A DNA stretch of 64,000 nucleotides. Origin: Leptospira ainlahdjerensis (GTDB lineage Bacteria > Spirochaetota > Leptospiria > Leptospirales > Leptospiraceae). Under the pieces are notes generated by a model. It was not told where the DNA came from. It searched no databases and worked only from the letters and a program-made list of their open reading frames with translations. Shown piece after piece: positions 36,322-46,475 of this stretch. A program made the translations under genes and the position numbers. The stretch is taken from contig NZ_JAFFPU010000075.1 of NCBI RefSeq assembly GCF_016919175.1, positions 124,001 through 188,000 of the forward strand. The letters are read 5' to 3'. Every line of letters begins with the position of its first letter. The first letter of the stretch is position 1.

Positions 36322-37803
36322 ATGAAACGATCACTGAGACTCCAGATAATTTCGATCTATTCTTTACTGACAGTGATCAATCTCACCTTTGTTGCCGTAA
36401 TGATCTTTGAGAATCAGACGGATTTATTGATCGACAACTTTACTCTGGAGTCGGATCAAATTGCCAGAAAAATTCTTAAAAAAATCGAAGGGTTAGAAAC
36501 CCAAAACTATGAAGATAAAGATCAATTAGCGGATATCGAGAACAAACTACTGAGCATTGGGGTTGAAAATTTTTCAATCGTCTCCGTAGAGGATCGTTCC
36601 GTAGAAAAATTCAAGATCAATCTCGAACACGGAACCCCCGCATCCATCGATTATCTCAAGAGCAAATTGGCTACGATCATCAACGCCAAAGAAGCAATCA
36701 ACAGTTCCTATGATATCGAACTTGATTCGGAAAATTTCATAGTAAGTCTTATATTTTATCTTACCGAAAAAACCTTCTTGGTCTCTCAAGTTCGGGTGAA
36801 GGAAATTTTAGATCGTCTCAACTCGCTCTACATCCAGCTGGGGTTACTGCTCCTCTGGGGAATCATCTTTCATATTCTTTTCGGAATTTTTCTTTATAGA
36901 AAAATCTTCGTTCGCCTTTTCATTCTCAAAGAAGTAAGCGAAACTATGGCAACGGGAGATCTAAGTGCGCGCGCACTTTGGAACTTTTCTTCCAAAGACG
37001 AGTTGGATCTGTTAGGAACCACGTTCAACGGAATGGTGGAAAGAATTTCCTCTCAAGTGGAAAGTTTAGAATATAAGAATAATCAAATTCAAACCGAATT
37101 AGAAATCGGCAAGAACGTTCAAGAATGTTTATTACCCGGTAAAAGAAGAAAATTCAATCTGATTACCTTGGACATTTTCTACAAACCGATGCGGGAAGTC
37201 AGCGGAGACATCTACGACGTAATTGAAATCAACGAGGATAGAACCGTATTCTTTCTCGCGGACGCAACGGGACATGGAGTCTCAGCGGCGCTTATTACAT
37301 CCATCATCCATTATAATATCGAGAACATCATGAAGGAGACCGTAAACCCTTCCTTTATCTTTACTCGTCTGAGCGAAAGGCTTTTCGATACACTGCAAGG
37401 TTCTTTTTTCGCCACCGGCATTTTTGTCCTTTTTGACAAAGAAGGATACGCATATTTCTGCAGCGCAGGCCACAATCCGATCTACTACTTTAGAAAAAAC
37501 AAAGATAAAATCGTCACCCTCGATTCCACGGGTCATATCCTCGGAATCGGAATCCCGGAAGAATATCAAGTTCTGAAAATTAAAACGGAACCCGGAGATA
37601 AAATTTTAGTTTATACTGACGGGATTCTCGATGCGACTTCTCCGACCGGAGAACAATTCGGGGATGATCGTCTTCTTCAAATTTTTCAATCGAACGTACA
37701 TCTGGATGCAAAAGAAATCACGTCGGTTATCAAAAAGGAAGTCGATATTTTCGCGGATCATTATCCTGACGATGTCACGTTCGGAATTATCGAAATTCAA
37801 TAA
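36322..37803 (+). CDS. SpoIIE-family serine phosphatase with sensor and HAMP domains
   Basis: A 493-residue membrane sensor phosphatase. Hydrophobic helices flank a periplasmic loop of about 150 residues (first IISIYSLLTVINLTFVAVMI; second LLLLWGIIFHILFGIFLY), followed by a HAMP linker (VSETMATGDLSARA), a coiled coil and a PP2C/SpoIIE domain: PMREVSGDIYDVIEI, FLADATGHGVSAALI, YTDGILDATSPTGE and HYPDDVTFGIIE. These hold the metal-binding aspartates. It should dephosphorylate a phospho-STAS protein, most likely the one at 40237. The ATG at 36322 is preferred over the upstream in-frame ATG at 36283 because the membrane segment then sits at the N-terminus. First gene of a four-gene operon. Confidence 0.9.
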   Translation: MKRSLRLQIISIYSLLTVINLTFVAVMIFENQTDLLIDNFTLESDQIARKILKKIEGLETQNYEDKDQLADIENKLLSIGVENFSIVSVEDRSVEKFKINLEHGTPASIDYLKSKLATIINAKEAINSSYDIELDSENFIVSLIFYLTEKTFLVSQVRVKEILDRLNSLYIQLGLLLLWGIIFHILFGIFLYRKIFVRLFILKEVSETMATGDLSARALWNFSSKDELDLLGTTFNGMVERISSQVESLEYKNNQIQTELEIGKNVQECLLPGKRRKFNLITLDIFYKPMREVSGDIYDVIEINEDRTVFFLADATGHGVSAALITSIIHYNIENIMKETVNPSFIFTRLSERLFDTLQGSFFATGIFVLFDKEGYAYFCSAGHNPIYYFRKNKDKIVTLDSTGHILGIGIPEEYQVLKIKTEPGDKILVYTDGILDATSPTGEQFGDDRLLQIFQSNVHLDAKEITSVIKKEVDIFADHYPDDVTFGIIEIQ

Positions 37804-37805
37804 TT

Positions 37806-39254
37806 ATGAAGAAGAGTATCGCAATATCCATCATAGGATTCCTATTGATTCTTCCTCTCGGATTTATCGTTCTGGAAACTAAACTTTTCGAGTTGAGAAT
37901 TATATTAGAAAGACGTAAAATTCTTAATTTCTCATTTTCAAGCGAAATCCTGCGCTCCAAGTTCGAAGGTATCATATCGAACAAAGAAAACATAAAAGCG
38001 GAAATGAAACTGAATCACCTGCAGAGTTCGATGATCAACAATTCCCAGGACGCGGTTTCTTTGGAGCCTTCCTTTTTACACGAAACCGGAGCCGTTTTGA
38101 TCAATTCTGTTCGTTCCCTTTCTTTAAAAGCGGGCATCAATCTTCATCTTAATTCCTCTAAAATCCGTCTTCTCGAGCACGCGTTCGCTCTAGAAAGAAA
38201 TCAGTTCTATAAAGAAGCTTATAGAACCTATGAAGAATCCTTTGATCAGTTCGGAAAAGAATCGGAAGAAGGCGGATTTATTCAGCTCCACCAAGGCTTT
38301 TGTCTCGCGGTCCAAGGTGAGTTCGACACCGCGCTCAAACCTCTTTATGAAGTGAAGGCCAACCATCCGGGGACATTACTTTCCAGCGACGCGGAAATCC
38401 TAATCTCCTTGATTCTCAAGGCGAAACAGAGTGAAAAAGAAATCGAATCGAGCGAAGACGATCCCGAAAAAAGAGCGAGAGCCTATTTTGCAAAAGGAAA
38501 CTATGCGAAGGCTCTGGAAGAAATCGAAAGGACCAATCTCAATTCTCCCGAGATGAACTACATCAAAGGTTATTCTTTGGAAAAAACGGGACATCAACCG
38601 GAAGCCATCAAAGAATACGCAAGCCTTGCGTTCTCCGATAAGAACAAAGAAATCGCGATCAAAGCGAATCGCAGACTTTTGATGCTCGGTTATTATTACA
38701 ACGCCGGTTCGGAGATCGCGAGTCTTTCCGATAAAAACGCGGAAAGACTCGGGGACACTTCGGAAGCGAAAGAAATCAAAACTTCCTCTGAAAAATTAAA
38801 ACAACCGAGTCGTTTGATGGAAGGTTCGGAAGAAAAGCAAGATTCGAAATTGGACATTGAAATTTCGAAAAAGAACCAAGCGGTCTTGGAAGAAGTACTT
38901 CAAAAATCGAATCAATTCTTAAAAAAGGCGGAAGCACAAGCACCGCCGAAAGCCCTCATCAAGATCATCGTCTCCGATGCGGAGCCGGTTTATGCAAACA
39001 GAATTGTGATCAATGGAGATCAAACGAAATTATTTTCATCACACTTCCCGATCACTCTTCCAACGTTTACGATCGAATCCATCTCGATGGATAAGAACGC
39101 CACAAAGGATTCAAAACTAGTAATGACAAAAGATACGAATAAACAATCCTTCTTAAAGGCTTCCTTTGATGAGGACACCATCACCGTGATCGATAAAACC
39201 TCCAAAAAAAAGGTTCCAATCGATTCTGCCATCAAGATTGAGGTGGTTCCATGA
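37806..39254 (+). CDS. TPR-like anchored protein in SpoIIE operon
   Basis: A 482-residue protein with an N-terminal membrane anchor (SIAISIIGFLLILPLGFIVLE), then helical repeats of TPR type (EHAFALERNQFYKEAYRTYEE; EKRARAYFAKGNYAKALEEI; NYIKGYSLEKTGHQPEAIKE, about residues 130-290) and a C-terminal beta-rich part containing KIIVSDAEPVYANRIVINGDQ. It starts 2 nt after the phosphatase and overlaps the next gene by 4 nt, so coupled translation is clear. It probably scaffolds or senses for the phosphatase module. I do not know its family. Confidence 0.75.
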   Translation: MKKSIAISIIGFLLILPLGFIVLETKLFELRIILERRKILNFSFSSEILRSKFEGIISNKENIKAEMKLNHLQSSMINNSQDAVSLEPSFLHETGAVLINSVRSLSLKAGINLHLNSSKIRLLEHAFALERNQFYKEAYRTYEESFDQFGKESEEGGFIQLHQGFCLAVQGEFDTALKPLYEVKANHPGTLLSSDAEILISLILKAKQSEKEIESSEDDPEKRARAYFAKGNYAKALEEIERTNLNSPEMNYIKGYSLEKTGHQPEAIKEYASLAFSDKNKEIAIKANRRLLMLGYYYNAGSEIASLSDKNAERLGDTSEAKEIKTSSEKLKQPSRLMEGSEEKQDSKLDIEISKKNQAVLEEVLQKSNQFLKKAEAQAPPKALIKIIVSDAEPVYANRIVINGDQTKLFSSHFPITLPTFTIESISMDKNATKDSKLVMTKDTNKQSFLKASFDEDTITVIDKTSKKKVPIDSAIKIEVVP

Positions 39255-40222
39255 ATAGAATTGTTCTGATTCTTATGATTTGTATTTTCTCCCTGGAAAT
39301 TTCCGCCCATAGAATCATATTAAAAACCGGGGAAGAGATTACGGGTAACGTGACCGAAAACGATCCGACTCTGGAAGAGATTACGATTCAGACCGAAGAC
39401 GGCGAAAGAAAAATCAAAAAAACCGAAATCTCCGAAATGCGTTTCGAGGAAGCAGGAAACTTTCTTTGCCTTGAATTGGATGAAGATCCTAAACGGACTT
39501 GCAATCATAAGCTGACAAAGATAAACCCGCAAACCCTGTTTTACGTTACCGAAGCCGGAGAATACCTAAGAGTTGCATTGGACCGGGTGAAATTCGCTCA
39601 GATCAAGGAACCGTCGCCGAGAATTTTACAACAACTTTCGAAAACGAATTTAAAGTTCACTGTTTCTTCCGAAACCGACGACGATATTCTTTCCAAAATC
39701 TCCATCCTAAACGACGAATCGATCATGGTGACCCGTGGAGAAGCTGAATCTCCGGTAATATTAGAAAATAAGAATATTTCTAAATTAGTCTACAAACCCG
39801 AAGACCTAACTCCTAAAAATCCGGAAACTAGCCTGGTTGTTTGGGATTATCTGATTCCCGGTTATTATTTGAAGAGAAAAAATTATACGAAGTCCGGATA
39901 CGCGATGATGGGGCTCACCGGTTTTTTTATGGCGGGCGCGGCTTACGAATACTACGCGGGTATCAACGTAAAAGAAAAACAACCGTTGTTACTTCCTCAA
40001 GAAAACGGAACTTTTCTTCTTTTCGACCAAAGCAACTCCGAGTATTCTAGGCACAAACAGCTAAATCACCTTTTTTTGATTTCTTTATCAATTAATTATT
40101 TATTAAATACGGCTCTGATTTCGTTCCCTGCCGTCTTTTCGATCGCGGCAACCGAACGAAGTATTCCGTATGCGATGACGAAGGAAAGAAACATCGAATT
40201 TAAAATGACGTATACTTTTTAG
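39251..40222 (+). CDS. Hypothetical membrane protein in SpoIIE operon
   Basis: A 323-residue protein with a signal-like start (VLILMICIFSLEISA), a long beta-rich part (ILKTGEEITGNVTENDPTLEE, repeated hydrophobic/charged pattern) and a C-terminal region with several membrane helices (WDYLIPGYYLKRKNYTKSGY; AMMGLTGFFMAGAAYEYY; HLFLISLSINYLLNTALISF). The GYY...K..SG motif resembles bacterial DUF5683-like proteins, but only weakly. It starts inside the stop of the TPR-like gene (ATGA overlap) and is followed 14 nt later by the STAS gene. Position suggests it belongs to the sensing part of the system. Confidence 0.65.
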   Translation: MNRIVLILMICIFSLEISAHRIILKTGEEITGNVTENDPTLEEITIQTEDGERKIKKTEISEMRFEEAGNFLCLELDEDPKRTCNHKLTKINPQTLFYVTEAGEYLRVALDRVKFAQIKEPSPRILQQLSKTNLKFTVSSETDDDILSKISILNDESIMVTRGEAESPVILENKNISKLVYKPEDLTPKNPETSLVVWDYLIPGYYLKRKNYTKSGYAMMGLTGFFMAGAAYEYYAGINVKEKQPLLLPQENGTFLLFDQSNSEYSRHKQLNHLFLISLSINYLLNTALISFPAVFSIAATERSIPYAMTKERNIEFKMTYTF

Positions 40223-40236
40223 GAGACAAGAAACTT

Positions 40237-40644
40237 ATGCAAAACACAAACTCGGGCGGAGTAGCCTCTAAAGACGAACTACAGGTTCAAGAGATCACCG
40301 ATTCTCACGTGGCCGGAGTTCTTAAAAAGAACATGGCGATTTTGAAAACTACCGGAGAGATCAGCCTCTTCTCAGCGAAGAAGTTTAAAGAAGCGATGAC
40401 GGATAGGATTGAAAACGGGGTTAACATTTTCCTCGTGGATCTTTCCACTACGACTCATATCGATTCTTCCGGCTTGGCGGCTTTTATCAGTACACAAGCG
40501 AGACTTTTCAAAGAAGCTCAAGGAAAGATCATCATCTTCAACGTTCCGACTCATCTTCAGAAGATCTTCGAACTTACAAGACTCGATAAACTGATAGGAA
40601 TCACACTCGACTTGGACGCCGCGATGGACAAGGCGATGTCTTAA
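40237..40644 (+). CDS. STAS anti-sigma factor antagonist
   Basis: A 135-residue SpoIIAA/RsbV-like protein: LKTTGEISLFSAKKFKEAM then THIDSSGLAAFIST, with the family's phospho-serine in DSSG. It ends the operon begun by the SpoIIE phosphatase, the expected enzyme to dephosphorylate it; family knowledge says the unphosphorylated form binds an anti-sigma kinase and frees a sigma factor. No kinase is in the window. It starts 14 nt after the preceding stop with AGGAGA upstream. A terminator hairpin lies 70 nt downstream. Confidence 0.92.
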   Translation: MQNTNSGGVASKDELQVQEITDSHVAGVLKKNMAILKTTGEISLFSAKKFKEAMTDRIENGVNIFLVDLSTTTHIDSSGLAAFISTQARLFKEAQGKIIIFNVPTHLQKIFELTRLDKLIGITLDLDAAMDKAMS

Positions 40645-40717
40645 CTTTAGAATTCGATTGCCTCCGAAATCGGAATCTCCGATTTCAAAATGAGTTGCAA
40701 TGAGTGGAATGCTTCCT

Positions 40718-40752
40718 AAGCTTTCCTGCGATGGCAGGAAAGCTTTTTCTTA
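40718..40752 (+). terminator. Terminator hairpin overlapping the AraC gene start
   Basis: AAGCTTTCCTGC-GATG-GCAGGAAAGCTT forms a perfect 12-bp stem with a 4-base loop, followed by TTTCT, typical of an intrinsic terminator for the SpoIIE-STAS operon. The loop contains the ATG at 40731 that best starts the following AraC gene, so the next gene's start would be folded into the hairpin in a read-through transcript. Confidence 0.75.
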
Positions 40753-41507
40753 TCGGCTCGAACGTGCTCCTGACGGGAGTTCCGATTTTGAACGAGCTGC
40801 ACGAACATTACAGCGCCTCCCTGATTCTCAGCAACGGTAAACCGTTTCGATTCAGAACCGGAACCAGCGATTGGATAGAATCCCGATCCATATTCGTACG
40901 GCCCAACGTCGAACAACAACTGGACGCCCAGAATGAGGACGTATTCATCTTTCACTTCGATCCCGATAGCATAAGGGTTCACGGCGTTTTTTTCCAGTTC
41001 TCCTCCGAATTCCTGGAACTGGATTCTATTCTTTATGAAAGAATTCTAAAATTCTTAAAAGCCCCGAAATCCGAAGAGGAAGCGATCCTTCTTTGGAAGA
41101 AAATATTAAACGAACTCAAAATGGATCGAAACAAATCGGAAAAACGCGATTCGAGAATCGAAAACGTGGTTCAAAAACTTTCCGACTCGGTTCCGGAAAT
41201 CGTTTCTTTGGAAGAATTGATCAAATCGACGGGTTTATCCGAAAGCAGATTGATGCATCTGTTCAAAGATGAAGTCGGAATTCCCATGAGAAAATACATT
41301 CAGTGGTTGAGAATCAAAACGTGTGTTCTTTCCCTTTCGCAAGGGAATTCGCTTACGGTCGCTTCTCACGAAGCCGGTTTTGCCGATCAGGCTCATATGA
41401 GCCGAACGTTTCGGGAAATGTTCGGTCTCAAACCCTCGCTTTTTTTAAAAAATAGCAGTTCCGTTCAAGTAATCTTCTGCGATTTCGAGGATGATATGCA
41501 ACTCTAA
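40731..41507 (+). CDS. AraC family transcriptional regulator
   Basis: A 258-residue regulator. The N-terminal beta-rich segment (LLTGVPILNELHEHYSASLIL) resembles an AraC-type ligand-binding domain; the C-terminal HTH (about residues 150-250) has LEELIKSTGLSESRLMHLFKDE and SHEAGFADQAHMSRTFREMFG, ending in LKPSLFL. I choose ATG 40731 because the protein then begins directly with the expected GKLFLIGSN strand; a GTG at 40704 adds nine residues. The chosen ATG lies in a terminator hairpin loop (40718-40752), so its own promoter, or a coupling with read-through, needs explanation. Target genes unknown; no regulator site was seen beyond this. Confidence 0.75.
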   Translation: MAGKLFLIGSNVLLTGVPILNELHEHYSASLILSNGKPFRFRTGTSDWIESRSIFVRPNVEQQLDAQNEDVFIFHFDPDSIRVHGVFFQFSSEFLELDSILYERILKFLKAPKSEEEAILLWKKILNELKMDRNKSEKRDSRIENVVQKLSDSVPEIVSLEELIKSTGLSESRLMHLFKDEVGIPMRKYIQWLRIKTCVLSLSQGNSLTVASHEAGFADQAHMSRTFREMFGLKPSLFLKNSSSVQVIFCDFEDDMQL

Positions 41508-41566
41508 AAGAAGCCGTCTCTCATCGATCGAGAAGAGGTTATTAACTAAGATGAAGGGAGTTGAAA

Positions 41567-42058
41567 ATGAAACCAATCGAACAATGGCTGAATGAATACG
41601 CGGACAGTCATCAAAACAAGATCAACAAAAGAATCCACTGGATCATGGTGCCTACCATCATGTTTACCTTATTAGGAATGTTATGGTCGATTCCATCGGA
41701 ATCCGTCCAAAACCTCCTTCCGGAATCCTTCGGCCAGGCCCGTCTATTTTTGAACTGGGCGACCGTCTTCGCACTCGTTACTGGAATTTTTTATCTTAGA
41801 CTTTCCATCCCTATGTTTCTAGGAATGATGCTCATGGCCGCCTTGATGTTATCCGGAATTTACTACATCGCTCTTTCCGGAGTCGCCACGTTGATCAGCA
41901 TTTCAGTCGGTGTCTTTGTAGTAGCCTGGATTTTTCAGTTCATCGGGCATAAGATCGAAGGCAAAAAACCCTCTTTCTTCAAAGATCTTCAATTTCTACT
42001 GATAGGACCGGCTTGGTGTCTGAGTTACTTCTACAAAAAAGTAGGAATTTCCTATTAG
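41567..42058 (+). CDS. Mpo1/YGL010w-like (DUF962) membrane protein
   Basis: A 163-residue integral membrane protein of the DUF962/Mpo1 family. In yeast, Mpo1 is an iron-dependent dioxygenase in fatty-acid alpha-oxidation. Landmarks are the N-terminal EQWLNEYADSHQNKINKRIHW with conserved His (about residues 5-25), four membrane helices, and the C-terminal QFIGHKIEGKKPSF (about residues 125-138) with further His/Glu ligands. ATG 41567 has AGGGAG upstream; a TTG at 41561 is less likely. A terminator lies just past the stop. Confidence 0.85.
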   Translation: MKPIEQWLNEYADSHQNKINKRIHWIMVPTIMFTLLGMLWSIPSESVQNLLPESFGQARLFLNWATVFALVTGIFYLRLSIPMFLGMMLMAALMLSGIYYIALSGVATLISISVGVFVVAWIFQFIGHKIEGKKPSFFKDLQFLLIGPAWCLSYFYKKVGISY

Positions 42059-42109
42059 CCAGTTTCGCCTTAGCAGTTTTATTAAACGAATTCGAATTAG
42101 ATTTCGATC

Positions 42110-42142
42110 AGAACGGGACTAAAATCCCGTTCTTTTTATTCT
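42110..42142 (+). terminator. Intrinsic terminator after Mpo1-like gene
   Basis: AGAACGGGA-CTAAAA-TCCCGTTCT, a 9-bp perfect stem followed by a T-rich run (TTTTATT). Stop codon of the Mpo1-like gene lies 52 nt upstream. It reads as a good rho-independent terminator. Confidence 0.8.
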
Positions 42143-42255
42143 GATTAGAATCCAAATCGAATCGTTCCGTCCGTTTCAAAACCGAAGTCGTTTTATACAA
42201 AACGTTTGACTCCGTGGAAAAACGGTTTAGAATTTTCGTCTTTAAGGAGCCCGAT

Positions 42256-42858
42256 GTGAAAACACAACTCGACACAAAATCCTATACTAGAAAAGAATTC
42301 TTACATTCTTCCGCAAAACTATTTGTCTTATTAGGAACATCGGGAGCGATTCTTCCGAATGTTAACAACTGTTCTTCCGCGCCTGACGGAGCGAGAAACC
42401 AGGGACTCAGTTTTGATTCACTTTCCGATTCTTTAAAATACTTAGACACATTAGTAAAATCGAATTCGATTTCCGGCTACGGGAATTGGGACGCGGGAAG
42501 GATATTTCTCCATTGCGCTCAATCGATAGAATATTCAATTCAAGGTTATCCTGAAAACAAAAGCGCCTTATTTCAAAATACGATCGGCAAACTGGTCTTT
42601 CTAAAATTCTCCCTTTCCAGAAAGATGTCCCACGACTTGGAGGCTCCGATTCCGGGAGCGAAAGAAATTCCGGAGAATACGGATTGGAAACAAAGTCTTT
42701 TTTTCCTCAAGGAAACCATTGTAAAATTTCAATCTTATGGCGGAGAACTCAAACCCCATTTTGCATACGGAAATTTATCCAAAGAAGAATACGACCAAGC
42801 GCACGCCATGCACATCGCAAATCATTGCAGCTTTTTGAATACGGAAGGGGTTTCGTGA
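42256..42858 (+). CDS. DUF1569-like exported protein
   Basis: A 200-residue protein with a signal-type start. From the GTG at 42256, preceded by AAGGAG with 6 nt spacing, the N-terminus reads [25 protein letters not shown] is followed by a hydrophobic stretch ([15 protein letters not shown]) and NNCSSA, which resembles a twin-arginine or lipoprotein signal. The mature part ([19 protein letters not shown]..., then [14 protein letters not shown]) resembles the DUF1569 family, a DinB-like four-helix fold with possible metal-binding His. Function unknown. It is a single gene. Confidence 0.65.
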   Translation: MKTQLDTKSYTRKEFLHSSAKLFVLLGTSGAILPNVNNCSSAPDGARNQGLSFDSLSDSLKYLDTLVKSNSISGYGNWDAGRIFLHCAQSIEYSIQGYPENKSALFQNTIGKLVFLKFSLSRKMSHDLEAPIPGAKEIPENTDWKQSLFFLKETIVKFQSYGGELKPHFAYGNLSKEEYDQAHAMHIANHCSFLNTEGVS

Positions 42859-42968
42859 TCTTACATAAAACCTTCTAAAGCGTGTTTAAAAAAATCAGAA
42901 TTTTTGTTACATTCCTTTCAAAAAAGATACTGGAGTTTTCGTTTCGGGAAAAACAAAAATCGAGAAGA

Positions 42969-43010
42969 CAAAAAAAAATAGACTTCGGAATTCCGAAGAA
43001 CTCCGAAGTC
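42969..43010 (-). terminator. Intrinsic terminator of the PF10118-like gene
   Basis: On the minus strand, GACTTCGGA pairs with TCCGAAGTC (43010-43002 with 42989-42981), then TA and a run of nine Ts. It lies about 50 nt past the stop of the minus gene at 43060 and is a strong rho-independent terminator. Confidence 0.8.
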
Positions 43011-43059
43011 CGAGAGCAAGTGTTTCGGATGGATACGTGAGTGAAAAAAAGTGAGATGA

Positions 43060-43893
43060 TTACAAGGTCGCGAGTTTTGCTTCCGCGAGTTCGTATCCAC
43101 CCATCTGATCCGGATGAAAGTCCTTTTTAAAATACTTTAGAAATCCATCATACAAAGGTGGAACCGAAATGTTCATCTGTTCCCGCGCATAGACGCGGTC
43201 GCTTTTGAATTTTTTCCAAGAAACGTTCTTATCCGCGAGTAAAAACCAATACTGAAACAAAATCGCGTAAGACCAGAGCATGACCGTCGCGATCATATAT
43301 CCGGCGATTCTTAAAAAATAACTCGGGGCAACTTCCTGAAGAACGTCGTATACGACGGATTTGTGTTCGATCTCTTCACAAGCGTGCCAGATTAGAAGTT
43401 TTTTCATATCCCCTTGTACGTCTTTAGTCAGATCGTGTTTGAGAGATATTTCTCCGAGGTTCGCTGTATAGTGTTCCAACGCAGCGGTAATCGAAAGGTT
43501 GATCTTCGGTCCGAATAAAAAACCGAGCACATTAAAGATGATCTTGTAACAGGTGAAATGATAGAACCTCGCGATTCTATCGAGGGGCAATCCGAAATTC
43601 CGAATCGAAGTCCAAACTCTTTCGTGTTCCTTTCCGTGTTGCACTTCTTGGCCGATGAAGGCTTTGATCCGATTCTTCAAAGATTCGTTTTGGATTCGCT
43701 CTTGAAACGGTTTCACACTTCGAATAAAAAATCTTTCTCCCTCCGGAAATATCACGTGAAAGCTGTTTATCGCGTGTGTCATGATTGCGTTGTCATTAAA
43801 GTAGTATCTCGGAACATTCTCTAAAGCTTCAAAGTCCATCTTGCGGACGGAAGGAGCGTTTCCATCGATCGTTTTAGTAAACGTTTTTTTCAT
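43060..43893 (-). CDS. PF10118-like predicted metal-dependent hydrolase
   Basis: A 277-residue protein with the conserved di-metal motifs of the PF10118 family: FIGQEVQHGKEHERVW (about residues 95-110), ITAALEHYTANLGE (about 155-168) and HACEEIEHKSVVYD (about 190-203), giving a His/Glu-rich helical core like ferritin-type di-iron proteins. Two membrane segments (AGYMIATVMLWSYAILF) follow. Substrate unknown; some members act on fatty acids. Start ATG 43893 has GAGGG upstream; the frame upstream to 44001 lacks support. Terminator hairpin follows. Confidence 0.8.
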   Translation of the reverse strand: MKKTFTKTIDGNAPSVRKMDFEALENVPRYYFNDNAIMTHAINSFHVIFPEGERFFIRSVKPFQERIQNESLKNRIKAFIGQEVQHGKEHERVWTSIRNFGLPLDRIARFYHFTCYKIIFNVLGFLFGPKINLSITAALEHYTANLGEISLKHDLTKDVQGDMKKLLIWHACEEIEHKSVVYDVLQEVAPSYFLRIAGYMIATVMLWSYAILFQYWFLLADKNVSWKKFKSDRVYAREQMNISVPPLYDGFLKYFKKDFHPDQMGGYELAEAKLATL

Positions 43894-44124
43894 TTCCAAC
43901 CCTCTTCGTCTAAAAAGTTTTTTTGTTTCCAACGCGAGATAAGAATACCAGATCTTCAAGATTGATTCTGTCCGAATTCCAAAAGCGCTTATGGATTTCA
44001 AAATCGGCTAGTATTTTTGAAGGAAGAATCCGGATTCTACGTTGAAAAAACATTCTCCCGAAGTTTGAACCCAGGAATCTTCTTTACGAATTACAAGGGA
44101 TACAAATTCTGGAACGCAAGGTAA

Positions 44125-44201
<77 letters not shown>

Positions 44202-44269
44202 ACCCTTCCTTCGAAAAACGCTTCGAACCTTGTTTTTTCGCATCGGGAATTCGTTTTAAGATTCTCAAT

Positions 44270-45475
44270 ATGCCCGATTCACGTAAAAAAATCATCACGC
44301 AGACGATTCTTGTTCTTTCTTTGGTTAGCCTTTTAACGGACGTAGCTTCGGAGATGCTTTACCCGGTTCTTCCCATCTATCTCAAAGAGATCGGATTCTC
44401 CATCTTTCTCATCGGAATTTTAGAAGGAGTCGCGGAGGCCACCGCGGGCTTTAGCAAGGGCTCGTTTGGAAGAATGTCCGATCTCTCGGGGAAACGATTG
44501 CCCTTTGTCCGCTGGGGTTATCTTTTGAGCGCTCTTTCCAAACCCATGATGACATTTTTTATCTCCCCGATTTGGGTTTTTCTCATCAGAACGACCGATC
44601 GTCTTGGAAAAGGAATTCGCACTTCGGCAAGGGACGCCCTTCTTTCAGACGAGACCACGACCGTGAACAAAGGAATGGTCTTCGGTTTTCATCGATCCAT
44701 GGATACTTTCGGCGCGGTGTTAGGCCCCGTCGGCGCACTGATCTTTTTATATTTTTATCCGGGCCGATACAAAGAATTATTTCTGTTCGCGTTTATTCCG
44801 GGATTCCTCGCGATCGCGTTTACGTTTTTGATTCGAGAAAAATACAGGGAACCGGTACTTCCCAAAGAAGGTGAAAACTCCCGTTCTTTTCTGCTTTTCT
44901 TTCAATATTGGAAAACTTCCCCGTCCTCTTACAGAAATCTTTGCAAAGGAATTCTGCTCTTCTCTCTTTTTAACGGATCCGACGTTTTTCTTCTTCTCCG
45001 GCTCAAAGAATTCGGGATGAGCGATTCCGCCTCCATCGGAGCTTACATTTTTTATAACGTCGTTTATGCGGGAACTGCGTATCCTTTAGGAATCTTAGGC
45101 GATAAGATCGGATTGAAGAGTCTTTTTATTTTCGGCTTAACTTGTTTCGCCTTCGTTTATTTCGGAATGGGATTCGGAACTACTTCTTGGGTTCTCTGGG
45201 TTTCCTTCGCAATCTACGGAGTGTTTGCGGCTTCCACGGAAGGGATTTCGAGGGCTTGGATTACGAATCTTGTTCCTCCAACGGAAACCGCAACTGCATT
45301 AGGAACCTTTAATGCGTTTCAGAGTTTTTGTATGATTTTGGCCAGTTCAATCACCGGATTTCTTTGGACACAATGGAATTCGACCGTCGCACTCACCGCT
45401 TCCGGAATCGTTGCTCTTCTTGCGGGTTCGTATCTTTTTTTCTCCGAATCCCCCAAAAAACAAAAAAGCTCCTGA
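44270..45475 (+). CDS. MFS transporter
   Basis: A 401-residue inner-membrane carrier with about twelve helices. Signature segments are SLLTDVASEMLYPVLPIYL (first helix), the loop GRMSDLSGKRLPFVRWGYLL between helices 2 and 3, and RTTDRLGKGIRTSARDALLSD, which match a group of putative drug-efflux or small-molecule MFS proteins. ATG 44270 gives the natural start just before the first helix; the frame extends back into the tRNA gene, which cannot be coding. Its stop codon falls inside the terminator hairpin of the convergent HEAT-repeat gene. Substrate unknown. Confidence 0.88.
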   Translation: MPDSRKKIITQTILVLSLVSLLTDVASEMLYPVLPIYLKEIGFSIFLIGILEGVAEATAGFSKGSFGRMSDLSGKRLPFVRWGYLLSALSKPMMTFFISPIWVFLIRTTDRLGKGIRTSARDALLSDETTTVNKGMVFGFHRSMDTFGAVLGPVGALIFLYFYPGRYKELFLFAFIPGFLAIAFTFLIREKYREPVLPKEGENSRSFLLFFQYWKTSPSSYRNLCKGILLFSLFNGSDVFLLLRLKEFGMSDSASIGAYIFYNVVYAGTAYPLGILGDKIGLKSLFIFGLTCFAFVYFGMGFGTTSWVLWVSFAIYGVFAASTEGISRAWITNLVPPTETATALGTFNAFQSFCMILASSITGFLWTQWNSTVALTASGIVALLAGSYLFFSESPKKQKSS

Positions 45476-45491
45476 AAAAGTCAGGAGCTTT
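45461..45491 (-). terminator. Bidirectional terminator between MFS and HEAT genes
   Basis: AAAGCTCCTGA-AAAAG-TCAGGAGCTTT is an 11-bp perfect stem; on the minus strand it is followed by a run of Ts (TTTTTTG), so it terminates the HEAT-repeat gene, whose stop is about 60 nt away. The stem covers the MFS stop codon, and could also mark the MFS mRNA end. Confidence 0.8.
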
Positions 45492-45550
45492 CATACACCT
45501 GTTTGGTTTGATTTTTATTTAACGATTCAATGTAGAATTCAGATTCTTCC

Positions 45551-46426
<876 letters not shown>

Positions 46427-46475
46427 GGAATTCCCTCTCTTGTAATATCGGTTTTTAGAATCTCGGGTTAAAGTT

